Source of the DNA: Priestia megaterium
Lineage (GTDB): Bacteria > Bacillota > Bacilli > Bacillales > Bacillaceae_H
Length of the DNA: 64,000 nucleotides
Direction: 5' to 3'
Assembly: GCF_009497655.1 (NCBI RefSeq)
Contig: NZ_CP023317.1
Span: 3,067,501 to 3,131,500, forward strand
The stretch's first letter is position 1; every line of letters begins with the position of its first letter. Below are positions 58,170 to 64,000 of this stretch, piece by piece. The notes beneath the pieces were generated by a model. The model was not told the origin of the DNA. It did no database searches and saw nothing but the letters and a program-made list of their open reading frames with translations. A program made the translations under genes and the position numbers.

Positions 58170-58222
58170 TATATTATACATCTATACGTTATATTAAACA
58201 ACGGTATGTTATACTATCTTTA
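58170..58222. promoter_or_regulatory. Divergent promoter region with repeated motifs
   Basis: TATACGTTATA (58182-58192) and GTATGTTATAC (58203-58213) are similar 11-mers on the same strand, between azlC and the regulator. They are suitable as sites for the regulator; the precise promoters are not clear. Confidence 0.5.
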
Positions 58223-58244
58223 TAATCATTAAAGGAGTACAACA

Positions 58245-58796
58245 ATGGACGCGATTCAAGATATTATTGCTAAAAATCTTGTTAAACTACGAAAAAATCG
58301 AAATTTGACGCTTGATCAAGTTTCTGAATTAACAGGTGTGAGCAAAGCAATGCTTGCACAAATTGAAAAAGGTAAATCCAGTCCGACAGTTACTACGCTT
58401 TGGAAGATTGCGAACGGCCTTCAAGTCTCTTTTTCTGTATTTATAAAAGAAGACACTCCGGATGTGCAGAAAGTAAGCATAAAACAGCTAGATCCCATCA
58501 CGGACAACAAAGGTGATTACTTAGTGTATTCTTTTTTTCCTTATCACCCGGAAAAAAAGTTTGAAATTTACATTGTCACATTAAAGCCCGGATGCGTGCA
58601 CGAAGCGAAAACTCACTTAGGAGATGAATACTTACTTATTAAAGAAGGAGAATTAACGGTTCGTTTTGAAAGTGAAGAACATGAATTAGTCTCAGGAGAC
58701 GCTCTGCATTTTTCAGGAAATACCTCTCACAGCTATATCAATTCATCTGAAGAAGAAGCAAGTTTTTTTTTACTTATGCACTATCCCGAATCATAA
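58245..58796 (+). CDS. XRE-family regulator with cupin sensor
   Basis: 183 residues: N-terminal helix-turn-helix (NLVKLRKNRNLTLDQVSELTGVSKAMLAQIEKGKSSPTVTTLWKIANGLQVSFSVFI), then a cupin barrel (YIVTLKPGCVHEAKTHLGDEYLLIKEGELTVRFESEEHELVSGDALHFSGNTSHSYIN). It probably senses amino acids and controls azlCD. Start ATG 58245 after AAAGGAG. Confidence 0.93.
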   Translation: MDAIQDIIAKNLVKLRKNRNLTLDQVSELTGVSKAMLAQIEKGKSSPTVTTLWKIANGLQVSFSVFIKEDTPDVQKVSIKQLDPITDNKGDYLVYSFFPYHPEKKFEIYIVTLKPGCVHEAKTHLGDEYLLIKEGELTVRFESEEHELVSGDALHFSGNTSHSYINSSEEEASFFLLMHYPES

Positions 58797-58833
58797 AAAA
58801 AGAGCGTACGGATCATCCGTACGCTCTTTTTTT
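58795..58833. terminator. Bidirectional terminator
   Basis: AAAGAGCGTACGGAT / ATCCGTACGCTCTTT, A and T runs outside. Confidence 0.93.
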
Positions 58834-58834
58834 A

Positions 58835-59518
58835 TTAAGCTGCGTGGGCTTGTTCTTTTTTCATTTTTTTGTTTTTCATGTATCCAATACTTACAACTGC
58901 AATCGTTAAGATAACTTGAACAGCAAGATGTAAAGCTGTACTTGGAACAAATCCACCAATAATTTTATCTTCAACAATCATTTTTCCAGCAGACCATGCG
59001 AGCATCGCCGCTCCAGCGTAAATGATAATCGGAAATTTTTCCATTGCTTTCATAATAAAGCTGCTTCCCCAAATAATAATCGGAATTGAAATTAATACAC
59101 CAATCATAATTGGAACAAATTCATGAGCTACACCAGCTAGAGCTAATACGTTATCTAATGACATGACCGCATCTGCGATAATAATCGTTTTAACCGCACT
59201 CCATACCGTTGCTCCACCTTGAGGGTTATCGCCGTGTTCGTGATTATCGGCTAATAATTTATACGCGATCCAGACTAGCATCAAGCCGCCGACCGCTCCG
59301 ATTAATGGAATCTTTAATAATGGGACAATAATAGCCGCAAATAATAATCGAAGACCAATCGCGCCGCCTGTTCCAATTAAAATCGCTCTTTTTTGTAAGT
59401 CTTTTGGTACGTTACGAGCCGCCATTGCAATCACAATCGCGTTATCTCCGCTTAAAATTAAATCAAGAAAAATAATTTGCAGCAAACCTTGCACTGATAC
59501 GCCAATTAGTTCCTCCAT
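58835..59518 (-). CDS. TerC-family membrane protein, Mn exporter
   Basis: 227 residues, seven membrane segments. The motifs FLDLILSGDNAIVIAMA and ADAVMSLDNVLALAG (Asp in each half) are the TerC signature. A manganese riboswitch stands in front of the gene. Related YkoY/YceF proteins export Mn in B. subtilis or metallate secreted enzymes. ATG 59518 follows GGAGGTAAC; GTG 59530 is the alternative. The His/Lys-rich C-term ends EQAHAA. Confidence 0.93.
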   Translation of the reverse strand: MEELIGVSVQGLLQIIFLDLILSGDNAIVIAMAARNVPKDLQKRAILIGTGGAIGLRLLFAAIIVPLLKIPLIGAVGGLMLVWIAYKLLADNHEHGDNPQGGATVWSAVKTIIIADAVMSLDNVLALAGVAHEFVPIMIGVLISIPIIIWGSSFIMKAMEKFPIIIYAGAAMLAWSAGKMIVEDKIIGGFVPSTALHLAVQVILTIAVVSIGYMKNKKMKKEQAHAA

Positions 59519-59599
59519 AGTTACCTCCACCTTCTCTTTTTATGTAACGTTTCTCCTCTAAATGTCCGAGCCTTTTCCTCCTTTTTTATAATTGAATAC

Positions 59600-59720
59600 A
59601 AAAAAGACCCTTACCAAATAAGCGGTAAAGGTCTTGCTAACAACATAATGTCGCCAACAAAGCCGAGAGATAATCTCTGTAATGACGACTTTGCTGTTAA
59701 AGCTACTCCCCTTTAGGAGA
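59600..59720 (-). promoter_or_regulatory. yybP-ykoY manganese riboswitch with terminator
   Basis: On the minus strand the typical yybP-ykoY start TAAAGGGGAGTAGC (59715-59702) is followed by the conserved internal loop (GTCATTACAGAGA, TCTCTCGGCTTTG, GGCGACA) and an expression platform GACCTTTACC / GGTAAGGGTC with a T run (59635-59605). It is a typical Mn2+ riboswitch, ON with manganese. It lies 80 bases before the TerC start. Confidence 0.9.
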
Positions 59721-59790
59721 TACGTTCAATTATTTGTTTGTATTTACACCATTTATACTATAGCACCTCCTACATTCTGTCAATCATTTT

Positions 59791-60774
59791 TTATGTAAAA
59801 CGATTGTCAACGCTTTCTCTTTCAATCAATTCATAGTTCGAAAGTGTAAGCTTTTCGACTTCTTCGCCGTTAACTAGCTTGATAATTCGCTGTGCTCCCA
59901 TTTGGCCCGCTTCTTTATAGTAATATTTTACGGTTGTTAAGCTCGGATGAATCACACCTGTAATTTCATAGCCTCCAAAGCCGGTAATGGATACATCTTC
60001 AGGAACGCGCAGTCCGTTTAAATAAGCGGCCTTTAACGTACCAAGCGCAATGTTATCGGTCGCACATACAATCATGGACGGGTTAAATTCTTTCATCACT
60101 GCCGTAGCTGCTCCGATTGCATCGCTCATGTTAAAGCTTGTTTCATAACAGCGGATCTCGCAGTCGCTGTCTTTAAGACCTTGCTTTACCCCTTCTTTTC
60201 TCTTTACACCTACAGCTATGTCCTTTTCAGTTACGCCTAAAAAAGCGATTTTTTTATGCCCTTTTTCCCCTATGTACCTTCCAATGTCGCATGCAGCCTC
60301 GTAATCTTGGTGAATTAAACTGTGAACTTCTTTATGCTCCTGTCCAATTAGCAAAACGGGAATTGAAATCGTACGGAACGCTTCCAAATGAGCTTTTGTA
60401 ATCTGAACGGCAAGCAAAATAATACCGGCTACCTTCTGCTTAGCCAGCGTATAAATATTTTCAATTTCTCTTTCTAAATCTTGATTAGAATTGGAAACAA
60501 TCATTTGATAGTGGTGGTCTCTAAGTTCTTGGTCAATGCCATCTAATGTGCGGGAAGTCGCAAAAGAACCCATGCGCGGAACAATGACACCGATGATATT
60601 TGTTTTTTTTGCTTTTAAGCTTTGAGCAAAAGCATTTGGGCTATAGTTTGTTTCTTTAATAATTCCTTCAATTTTTCGTTTCGTCGCATCGCTCACAGAC
60701 CCTCCGTTAAGGTAGCGGGATACAGTGCTTTTTGCTACTCCTGCAAGCCGAGCGATATCTGCAATAGTTGTCAT
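59791..60774 (-). CDS. LacI-family transcription regulator
   Basis: 327 residues: MTTIADIARLAGVAKSTVSRYLNGGSVSDATKRKIEGIIKETNYSPN is the LacI helix-turn-helix plus hinge; the rest is a sugar-binding fold (IIGVIVPRMGSFATSRTLDGIDQELRDH). Similar to sucrose/catabolite regulators; the effector is not evident and no sugar operon is adjacent. ATG 60774 follows GGAGATGAG; an in-frame ATG at 60864 lacks a site. Confidence 0.92.
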   Translation of the reverse strand: MTTIADIARLAGVAKSTVSRYLNGGSVSDATKRKIEGIIKETNYSPNAFAQSLKAKKTNIIGVIVPRMGSFATSRTLDGIDQELRDHHYQMIVSNSNQDLEREIENIYTLAKQKVAGIILLAVQITKAHLEAFRTISIPVLLIGQEHKEVHSLIHQDYEAACDIGRYIGEKGHKKIAFLGVTEKDIAVGVKRKEGVKQGLKDSDCEIRCYETSFNMSDAIGAATAVMKEFNPSMIVCATDNIALGTLKAAYLNGLRVPEDVSITGFGGYEITGVIHPSLTTVKYYYKEAGQMGAQRIIKLVNGEEVEKLTLSNYELIERESVDNRFT

Positions 60775-60847
60775 TCTCTCATCTCCGTATTTTGTTGCTG
60801 CTTCTTTCACAGTATACACGAATATCGCGTGTATATTAAGTAACTGC

Positions 60848-60907
60848 TTTACTTTTTGCTTCATAAGCGGTATGATAACCTAAACGTGGATAAATATTAT
60901 CCACGTT
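60848..60907 (+). promoter_or_regulatory. Rrf2 promoter and perfect operator
   Basis: TTTACT (60848-60853), 17 bases, TATGAT (60871-60876); from +1 onward an 11-3-11 palindrome AACGTGGATAA / TTATCCACGTT (60883-60907). Its position over the start site indicates autorepression. Confidence 0.8.
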
Positions 60908-60940
60908 GTACACATATAGCAGGAGATGATGTTTTTGCAC

Positions 60941-61414
60941 ATGAAAACAGGCGTTGAGCAATCGGTGTATGCCATTTTGCTGCTTACGTTTTTACCTGAA
61001 AAAGCTGTGCTGCCAGGAGATGTTATCAGCACTCAGCTTGGGGGCTCGCCTACGTATTTTCAAAAGCTTCTTCGCAAGCTGGTTAGCGCTGATTTACTTG
61101 CTTCCGTTCCTGGTAGCAAAGGTGGATTTCGCTTAAAGAAAACGCCGGAAGAAATTCGAATCTATGACGTATACGTAGCCATTGAAGGCAAGCAGTCTCT
61201 TTATTCATCAAGCGGTATTTTTCACGATATGCTTAATTTAAAAGACAAAGATATTTGCTTATTATCCGATTTAATGGAAGAAGCCGAATCTTCATGGCAG
61301 TCCATTTTAAAACGGCAAACCATTGCCACGCTTACAAATGAAATTCATAAAAAATGTCCAAAAGAAAACCTGGACATGCTAAAAGCAACTGTAGAAGAAA
61401 AAATGGTGCTGTAG
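60941..61414 (+). CDS. Rrf2-family regulator
   Basis: 157 residues. Winged helix: MKTGVEQSVYAILLLTFLPEKAVLPGDVISTQLGGSPTYFQKLLRKLVSADLLASVPGSKGGFRLKKTPEEIRIYDVYVAIEG. Cysteines (ICLL near 107, KKCPKE near 142) are not in the 3-Cys iron-sulfur arrangement of IscR/NsrR. It may sense a small molecule. The start is uncertain: ATGs at 60926, 60929 and 60941; the last is the family-like one. Confidence 0.9.
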   Translation: MKTGVEQSVYAILLLTFLPEKAVLPGDVISTQLGGSPTYFQKLLRKLVSADLLASVPGSKGGFRLKKTPEEIRIYDVYVAIEGKQSLYSSSGIFHDMLNLKDKDICLLSDLMEEAESSWQSILKRQTIATLTNEIHKKCPKENLDMLKATVEEKMVL

Positions 61415-61432
61415 CACCCAAAGGAGATTATC

Positions 61433-61816
61433 ATGGAAAACTTAAATAGATATTTTGATTTATTCGATCAATCACGTACAAGCGAACAAGCATTTGAAGA
61501 ATTGGTGAGCCTTTTTTCAGACGATATCGTATTTGTCTTAAACGGCCACGAAAAGCAAGGCATTGAAAACTGGAAGCTGTTTGTGAAAATGGTTTTTAAA
61601 GAAAATGCTGATATTAAGCATATGTTCGAAGGCTGGAAAGCAGTTGAAGGTACGGACATGTTTGAAACGCCTTGGGCAGTATGCGGAAAACGTGCATCTG
61701 GCAGCGTATTTACTCAAACAGGAAAAGATATTGCTAAGCTAGATAAAAACGGGAAGATCAGTTATTTAGAAAACGTACCTGATGACACAAACATGTTTGA
61801 TACGTATAAAAATTAA
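61433..61816 (+). CDS. SnoaL/NTF2-like protein
   Basis: 127 residues: RYFDLFDQSRTSEQAFEELVSLFSDDIVFVLNGHEKQGIENWKLFVKMVFKENADIKHMFEGWKAVEG, the cone-shaped NTF2 fold used by SnoaL-like enzymes. It is 18 bases after the Rrf2 gene and should be its only target in the operon. Function unknown. AAAGGAGATT upstream. Confidence 0.85.
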   Translation: MENLNRYFDLFDQSRTSEQAFEELVSLFSDDIVFVLNGHEKQGIENWKLFVKMVFKENADIKHMFEGWKAVEGTDMFETPWAVCGKRASGSVFTQTGKDIAKLDKNGKISYLENVPDDTNMFDTYKN

Positions 61817-61825
61817 TATGGAGAA

Positions 61826-61855
61826 AAGAAGGGCTATATAGGCCCTTCTTTTTTT
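61826..61855. terminator. Bidirectional terminator
   Basis: AAGAAGGGC / GCCCTTCTT with a TATATA loop, A and T runs outside. Confidence 0.88.
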
Positions 61856-62678
61856 ACGGCGCAAACCCTTCTTGAGAAAGATAAATCATCGAAGAAGGAT
61901 AAAATTTTTCAAAATAACGAATGGCTTTGATATGAATGTCTTTGTCATACCAGTCTAGGAAACCGTGCTGATCAAATAGTTCCGGCATCCCTAGCCTTTT
62001 AGACGTTTTCCCTAAGGAACCGTCTCCTAAGTACAAGGTATCAATGCAAATCCGGTCCATCATTCCTTCTATTTTCTTAGGAAATTCAGGCGTGAAAGGA
62101 AGCATTGGAGCAATGGCTACTTGCGTTAAAATTCCGCTTTCTTTTACTTTTTTTAACGCATTCATACGAAGTTTCATCCCCGGAGCATAAGGAGAAAAAA
62201 TTTGTTTTACATCTTCTCGGTCTGTTTCAATAGTCATCGATACGCGAAGGTCACATACTTTTTGAAGCTGTAAAAGCAAATCAATATCTCTCGTCACAAG
62301 CGGCGATCTTGTTTGAATCAGTAAAAAATCAGGCGGATGATTGATCATTGTTTCTAAAAGAGCCCGAGTGATGCCTGCTTTACGCTCAGCCGGCTGATAG
62401 GGATCTGTCGCTGAAGACATAAAAATGCACACCGGCTGCTCTTTTTTTCGCAGTTTTTGTATTTCTTTTTGATAGACTTCAGCTGCGTTGAATTTCAGCT
62501 CTAACCACGTTCCCCACTCCATTTCTTTAAAACGCTGAATTGGTAGTTCTCGCACGTAGCAAAATTTGCAGGAGAATGTACATCCAGCATACGGATTTAA
62601 ACTATGAGTATAACCGGATGCCAAAAAGCCGGTCGCTTTTGTTAAAATACTTTTCGAAACCACGTCTTTTTGGTTCAT
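61854..62678 (-). CDS. SPL-family radical SAM protein
   Basis: 274 residues. CTFSCKFCYVRELPIQ gives the CxxxCxxC iron-sulfur motif of radical SAM enzymes; IFMSSATDPYQPAERKAGITRALLETM, LIQTRSPLVTRD and DLRVSMTIETD follow. The family is related to spore photoproduct lyase but lacks its UV-lesion Cys context (no SplB-type Cys 141 region is evident), so the substrate is unknown. ATG 62678 after AGAGGTGAG. Confidence 0.9.
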   Translation of the reverse strand: MNQKDVVSKSILTKATGFLASGYTHSLNPYAGCTFSCKFCYVRELPIQRFKEMEWGTWLELKFNAAEVYQKEIQKLRKKEQPVCIFMSSATDPYQPAERKAGITRALLETMINHPPDFLLIQTRSPLVTRDIDLLLQLQKVCDLRVSMTIETDREDVKQIFSPYAPGMKLRMNALKKVKESGILTQVAIAPMLPFTPEFPKKIEGMMDRICIDTLYLGDGSLGKTSKRLGMPELFDQHGFLDWYDKDIHIKAIRYFEKFYPSSMIYLSQEGFAP

Positions 62679-62722
62679 CTTTCTCACCTCTTTGTCCAAT
62701 AAGTATATCAAGTTCACAAATG

Positions 62723-62750
62723 AAAAAACTACTTCCCACGTGGAAAGTAG
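62723..62750 (-). terminator. Terminator after the 39-residue gene
   Basis: CTACTTTCCA / TGGGAAGTAG (G-U allowed), T run on the minus strand. Confidence 0.78.
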
Positions 62751-62770
62751 CCCTTTATGTTTTCAACTCA

Positions 62771-62890
62771 TCAACTTTGATTTTCTTTCTTTTCACTTGT
62801 CGTTTCAAGTAAAGAGGTTAAATATGAATTTAACTCAAATTGGTCCTTTTCAATAAAATCAGATAATACAGGCTGCTCTTCTTTTCTCAT
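62771..62890 (-). CDS. Small acidic protein, 39 residues
   Basis: MRKEEQPVLSDFIEKDQFEL then NSYLTSLLETTSEKKENQS. GGGAGTGGAG lies just upstream. It is followed by its own terminator. Function unknown. Confidence 0.6.
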   Translation of the reverse strand: MRKEEQPVLSDFIEKDQFELNSYLTSLLETTSEKKENQS

Positions 62891-63124
62891 CTTTCTCCAC
62901 TCCCTTTGTTTTTTATGTATGTGTTTTCAATCATCAATGGATAAAAGTAATGTACTTAACTCTACCCGTATCTAAACAAAAATAATCATGGTATTTTATA
63001 CTATTTTTACATTTATGCACGTTTTATTTGTATATTTTTTACAATGTAACGTAAATTAATAGCAAGATTAGTAAACGTATAAACTTGATTAACAGCTCAC
63101 TTCATAGAAGGAGGAATGACAAAC

Positions 63125-63253
63125 ATGAATCATGAACAAAAATCCACGCTGTCTCCTGTTTCACAAGAGCAGCAAAGCCCCGATACTCAACTAACGGAAA
63201 AAGAAGAGCGTATGCCGGAGTATACGCATACTTCGCTTAATCCAGACTCATAG
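63125..63253 (+). CDS. Small hydrophilic protein, 42 residues
   Basis: MNHEQKSTLSPVSQEQQSPD then TQLTEKEERMPEYTHTSLNP and DS. Gln/Glu/Ser/Pro-rich, no hydrophobic core. A strong site GGAGGAATG and an adjacent terminator argue for a real gene. Confidence 0.65.
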   Translation: MNHEQKSTLSPVSQEQQSPDTQLTEKEERMPEYTHTSLNPDS

Positions 63254-63256
63254 AAC

Positions 63257-63288
63257 AAAAAGAGAAATGCCTCGGCATTTCTCTTTTT
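63257..63288 (+). terminator. Terminator after the 42-residue gene
   Basis: AAAAAGAGAAATGCC / GGCATTTCTCTTTTT, almost no loop. Confidence 0.9.
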
Positions 63289-63398
63289 AATGTTTCTATA
63301 CTTTTCTGCATTAATCATGACGTTGTGACAAATAAAGGTAAAGATAATGAACATGGCGAATGAATACCATTATCTATTAATGACAAAGGAGAACGAGC

Positions 63399-63923
63399 AT
63401 GAAGAAAAAAGTGATGGGAGCAATTTATGCTCTTTTAACGCTGTTCATTTTAAGTGCCTGCAGTACCGAAGACGTTGTGACAAATAATTCAGATCCAAAA
63501 GTTTCTGTTTCTACTACAGTTAAACCGCTGACGAAAAAAGAATTTAGTGAAGTTGGAACATCAGGGTTAACAGGCCCTTCTAAAAAAGATTTTCACAAAG
63601 TACATATGACTCTTACTTTACGCGGTACGAACTACCTGTCGGATATTCAAGTTAAGCTACCTAACTATAAAGAAGCTTTTAATAACATGAAAGACGATCA
63701 GCAAACAAGATATTGGTTTGGCAGCGGTGCAGATGAAGAGCAAGAAAACAAAAACATCTATACAAGGGAATTTGTCCTTTATACGAAAGGCTTAACCGAT
63801 AAGCAAATCAAAGATATTTTAGCAGCAGCTAAGGTAAAGACGTCCTGGGTGGTAAAGGATACAAAAGCGAAGGATCAATCCGAATTTGCTGCTGGTAAAA
63901 ACATAAAATTTGAAGCAAAATGA
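63399..63923 (+). CDS. Hypothetical lipoprotein
   Basis: 174 residues. Lipobox LILSACSTED; a beta-rich domain follows (KVHMTLTLRGTNYLSDIQVKLPNYKEAFNNMKDDQQTRYWFGSG...). Family unknown; similar short lipoproteins occur in bacilli. AAAGGAGAACG 5 bases upstream. Confidence 0.8.
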   Translation: MKKKVMGAIYALLTLFILSACSTEDVVTNNSDPKVSVSTTVKPLTKKEFSEVGTSGLTGPSKKDFHKVHMTLTLRGTNYLSDIQVKLPNYKEAFNNMKDDQQTRYWFGSGADEEQENKNIYTREFVLYTKGLTDKQIKDILAAAKVKTSWVVKDTKAKDQSEFAAGKNIKFEAK

Positions 63924-63941
63924 GACATGCACCAATTAGCA

Positions 63942-63970
63942 AAAGCCCTCTTTATGAAAAGAGGGCTTTC
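63942..63970 (+). terminator. Terminator after the lipoprotein
   Basis: AAAGCCCTCTTT / AAAGAGGGCTTT with a TATG loop, then T residues. Confidence 0.88.
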
Positions 63971-64000
63971 TCTTATTATATGAAGAAGAATTACCTTGTC

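Noticed and set aside
61854-62678. Spore photoproduct lyase itself (SplB)
   Set aside because: It is shorter than SplB and lacks the extra conserved cysteine region; only the broader family is supported.

Overview
The window is low-GC DNA from an aerobic, endospore-forming member of the Bacillaceae. The gene content and the dispersed repeats fit the Priestia (Bacillus) megaterium group best. That is an inference from recognisable families: quinol oxidase qoxABC, petrobactin-type yclNOPQ, bdbDC, a SleB-type cell-wall hydrolase, a YvrJ/DUF2922/DUF1659 trio, strong AGGAGG-type ribosome binding sites and U-tailed hairpin terminators after most genes. No rRNA, tRNA, CRISPR array, prophage or intact insertion sequence was seen.

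Layout. 0-3 kb: start of the aa3 quinol oxidase operon, on the minus strand. 3-6 kb: small unknown or weakly known proteins (inactive rhodanese, WYL-like, PAS-like). 6.6-10.9 kb: metal-responsive ArsR/CadC regulator, CadA-type P-ATPase, methyltransferase and a PCYCGCG lipoprotein. 11-16.2 kb: DUF3243, LysM amidase, LysE exporter, an amino-acid permease and a thioredoxin-like protein. 16.5-19 kb: a Fur-box-controlled tiny basic protein, then an acidic LPETA surface protein with its class D sortase. 19-28.7 kb: TauE/SafE exporter, GNAT, e(P4)-type phosphatase, two YitT proteins, a YfmJ-like reductase and CtaG/DUF2243. 28.8-29.6 kb: six tandem small-RNA-like units. 29.6-32.1 kb: BlaI, M56 protease, BdbD and BdbC in one probable operon. 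32-36 kb: small conserved proteins, a Schlafen/AlbA_2 protein, a HAD phosphatase and a PGA hydrolase. 36.4-45.4 kb: TetR/SMR efflux pair, RF3, cold-shock protein, DUF421, PrsW-like protease. 45.6-51 kb: yclNOPQ siderophore uptake under a Fur box, and a SleB-like hydrolase. 51-55 kb: small proteins, signal peptidase I and at least two genes broken by a single in-frame TGA. 55-64 kb: membrane proteins, AzlCD with its XRE-cupin regulator, a Mn riboswitch with a TerC exporter, LacI, Rrf2 with a SnoaL-like protein, and a SPL-type radical SAM protein.

The most unusual feature is the array at 28.8-29.6 kb, with a seventh copy at 26.3 kb. All seven units have the same promoter geometry: two 7-mers TTTTCAY exactly 11 bp apart, then exactly 10 bp, then a -10 hexamer. 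Each leads to a transcript of about 70-80 nt ending in an intrinsic terminator, and units 1-4 carry a CCCCA terminator loop with compensatory stem changes. This looks like a multi-copy sRNA family under one regulator. Other points of interest are the BlaI/M56 system apparently controlling a disulfide-oxidation pair, the Fur box upstream of a 43-residue basic protein, and a family of repeats bounded by GGCTGGGACA ends that sits at gene 3' ends.

Nine small genes of 39-50 codons or so are listed from direct reading, several of them absent from ordinary gene calls.
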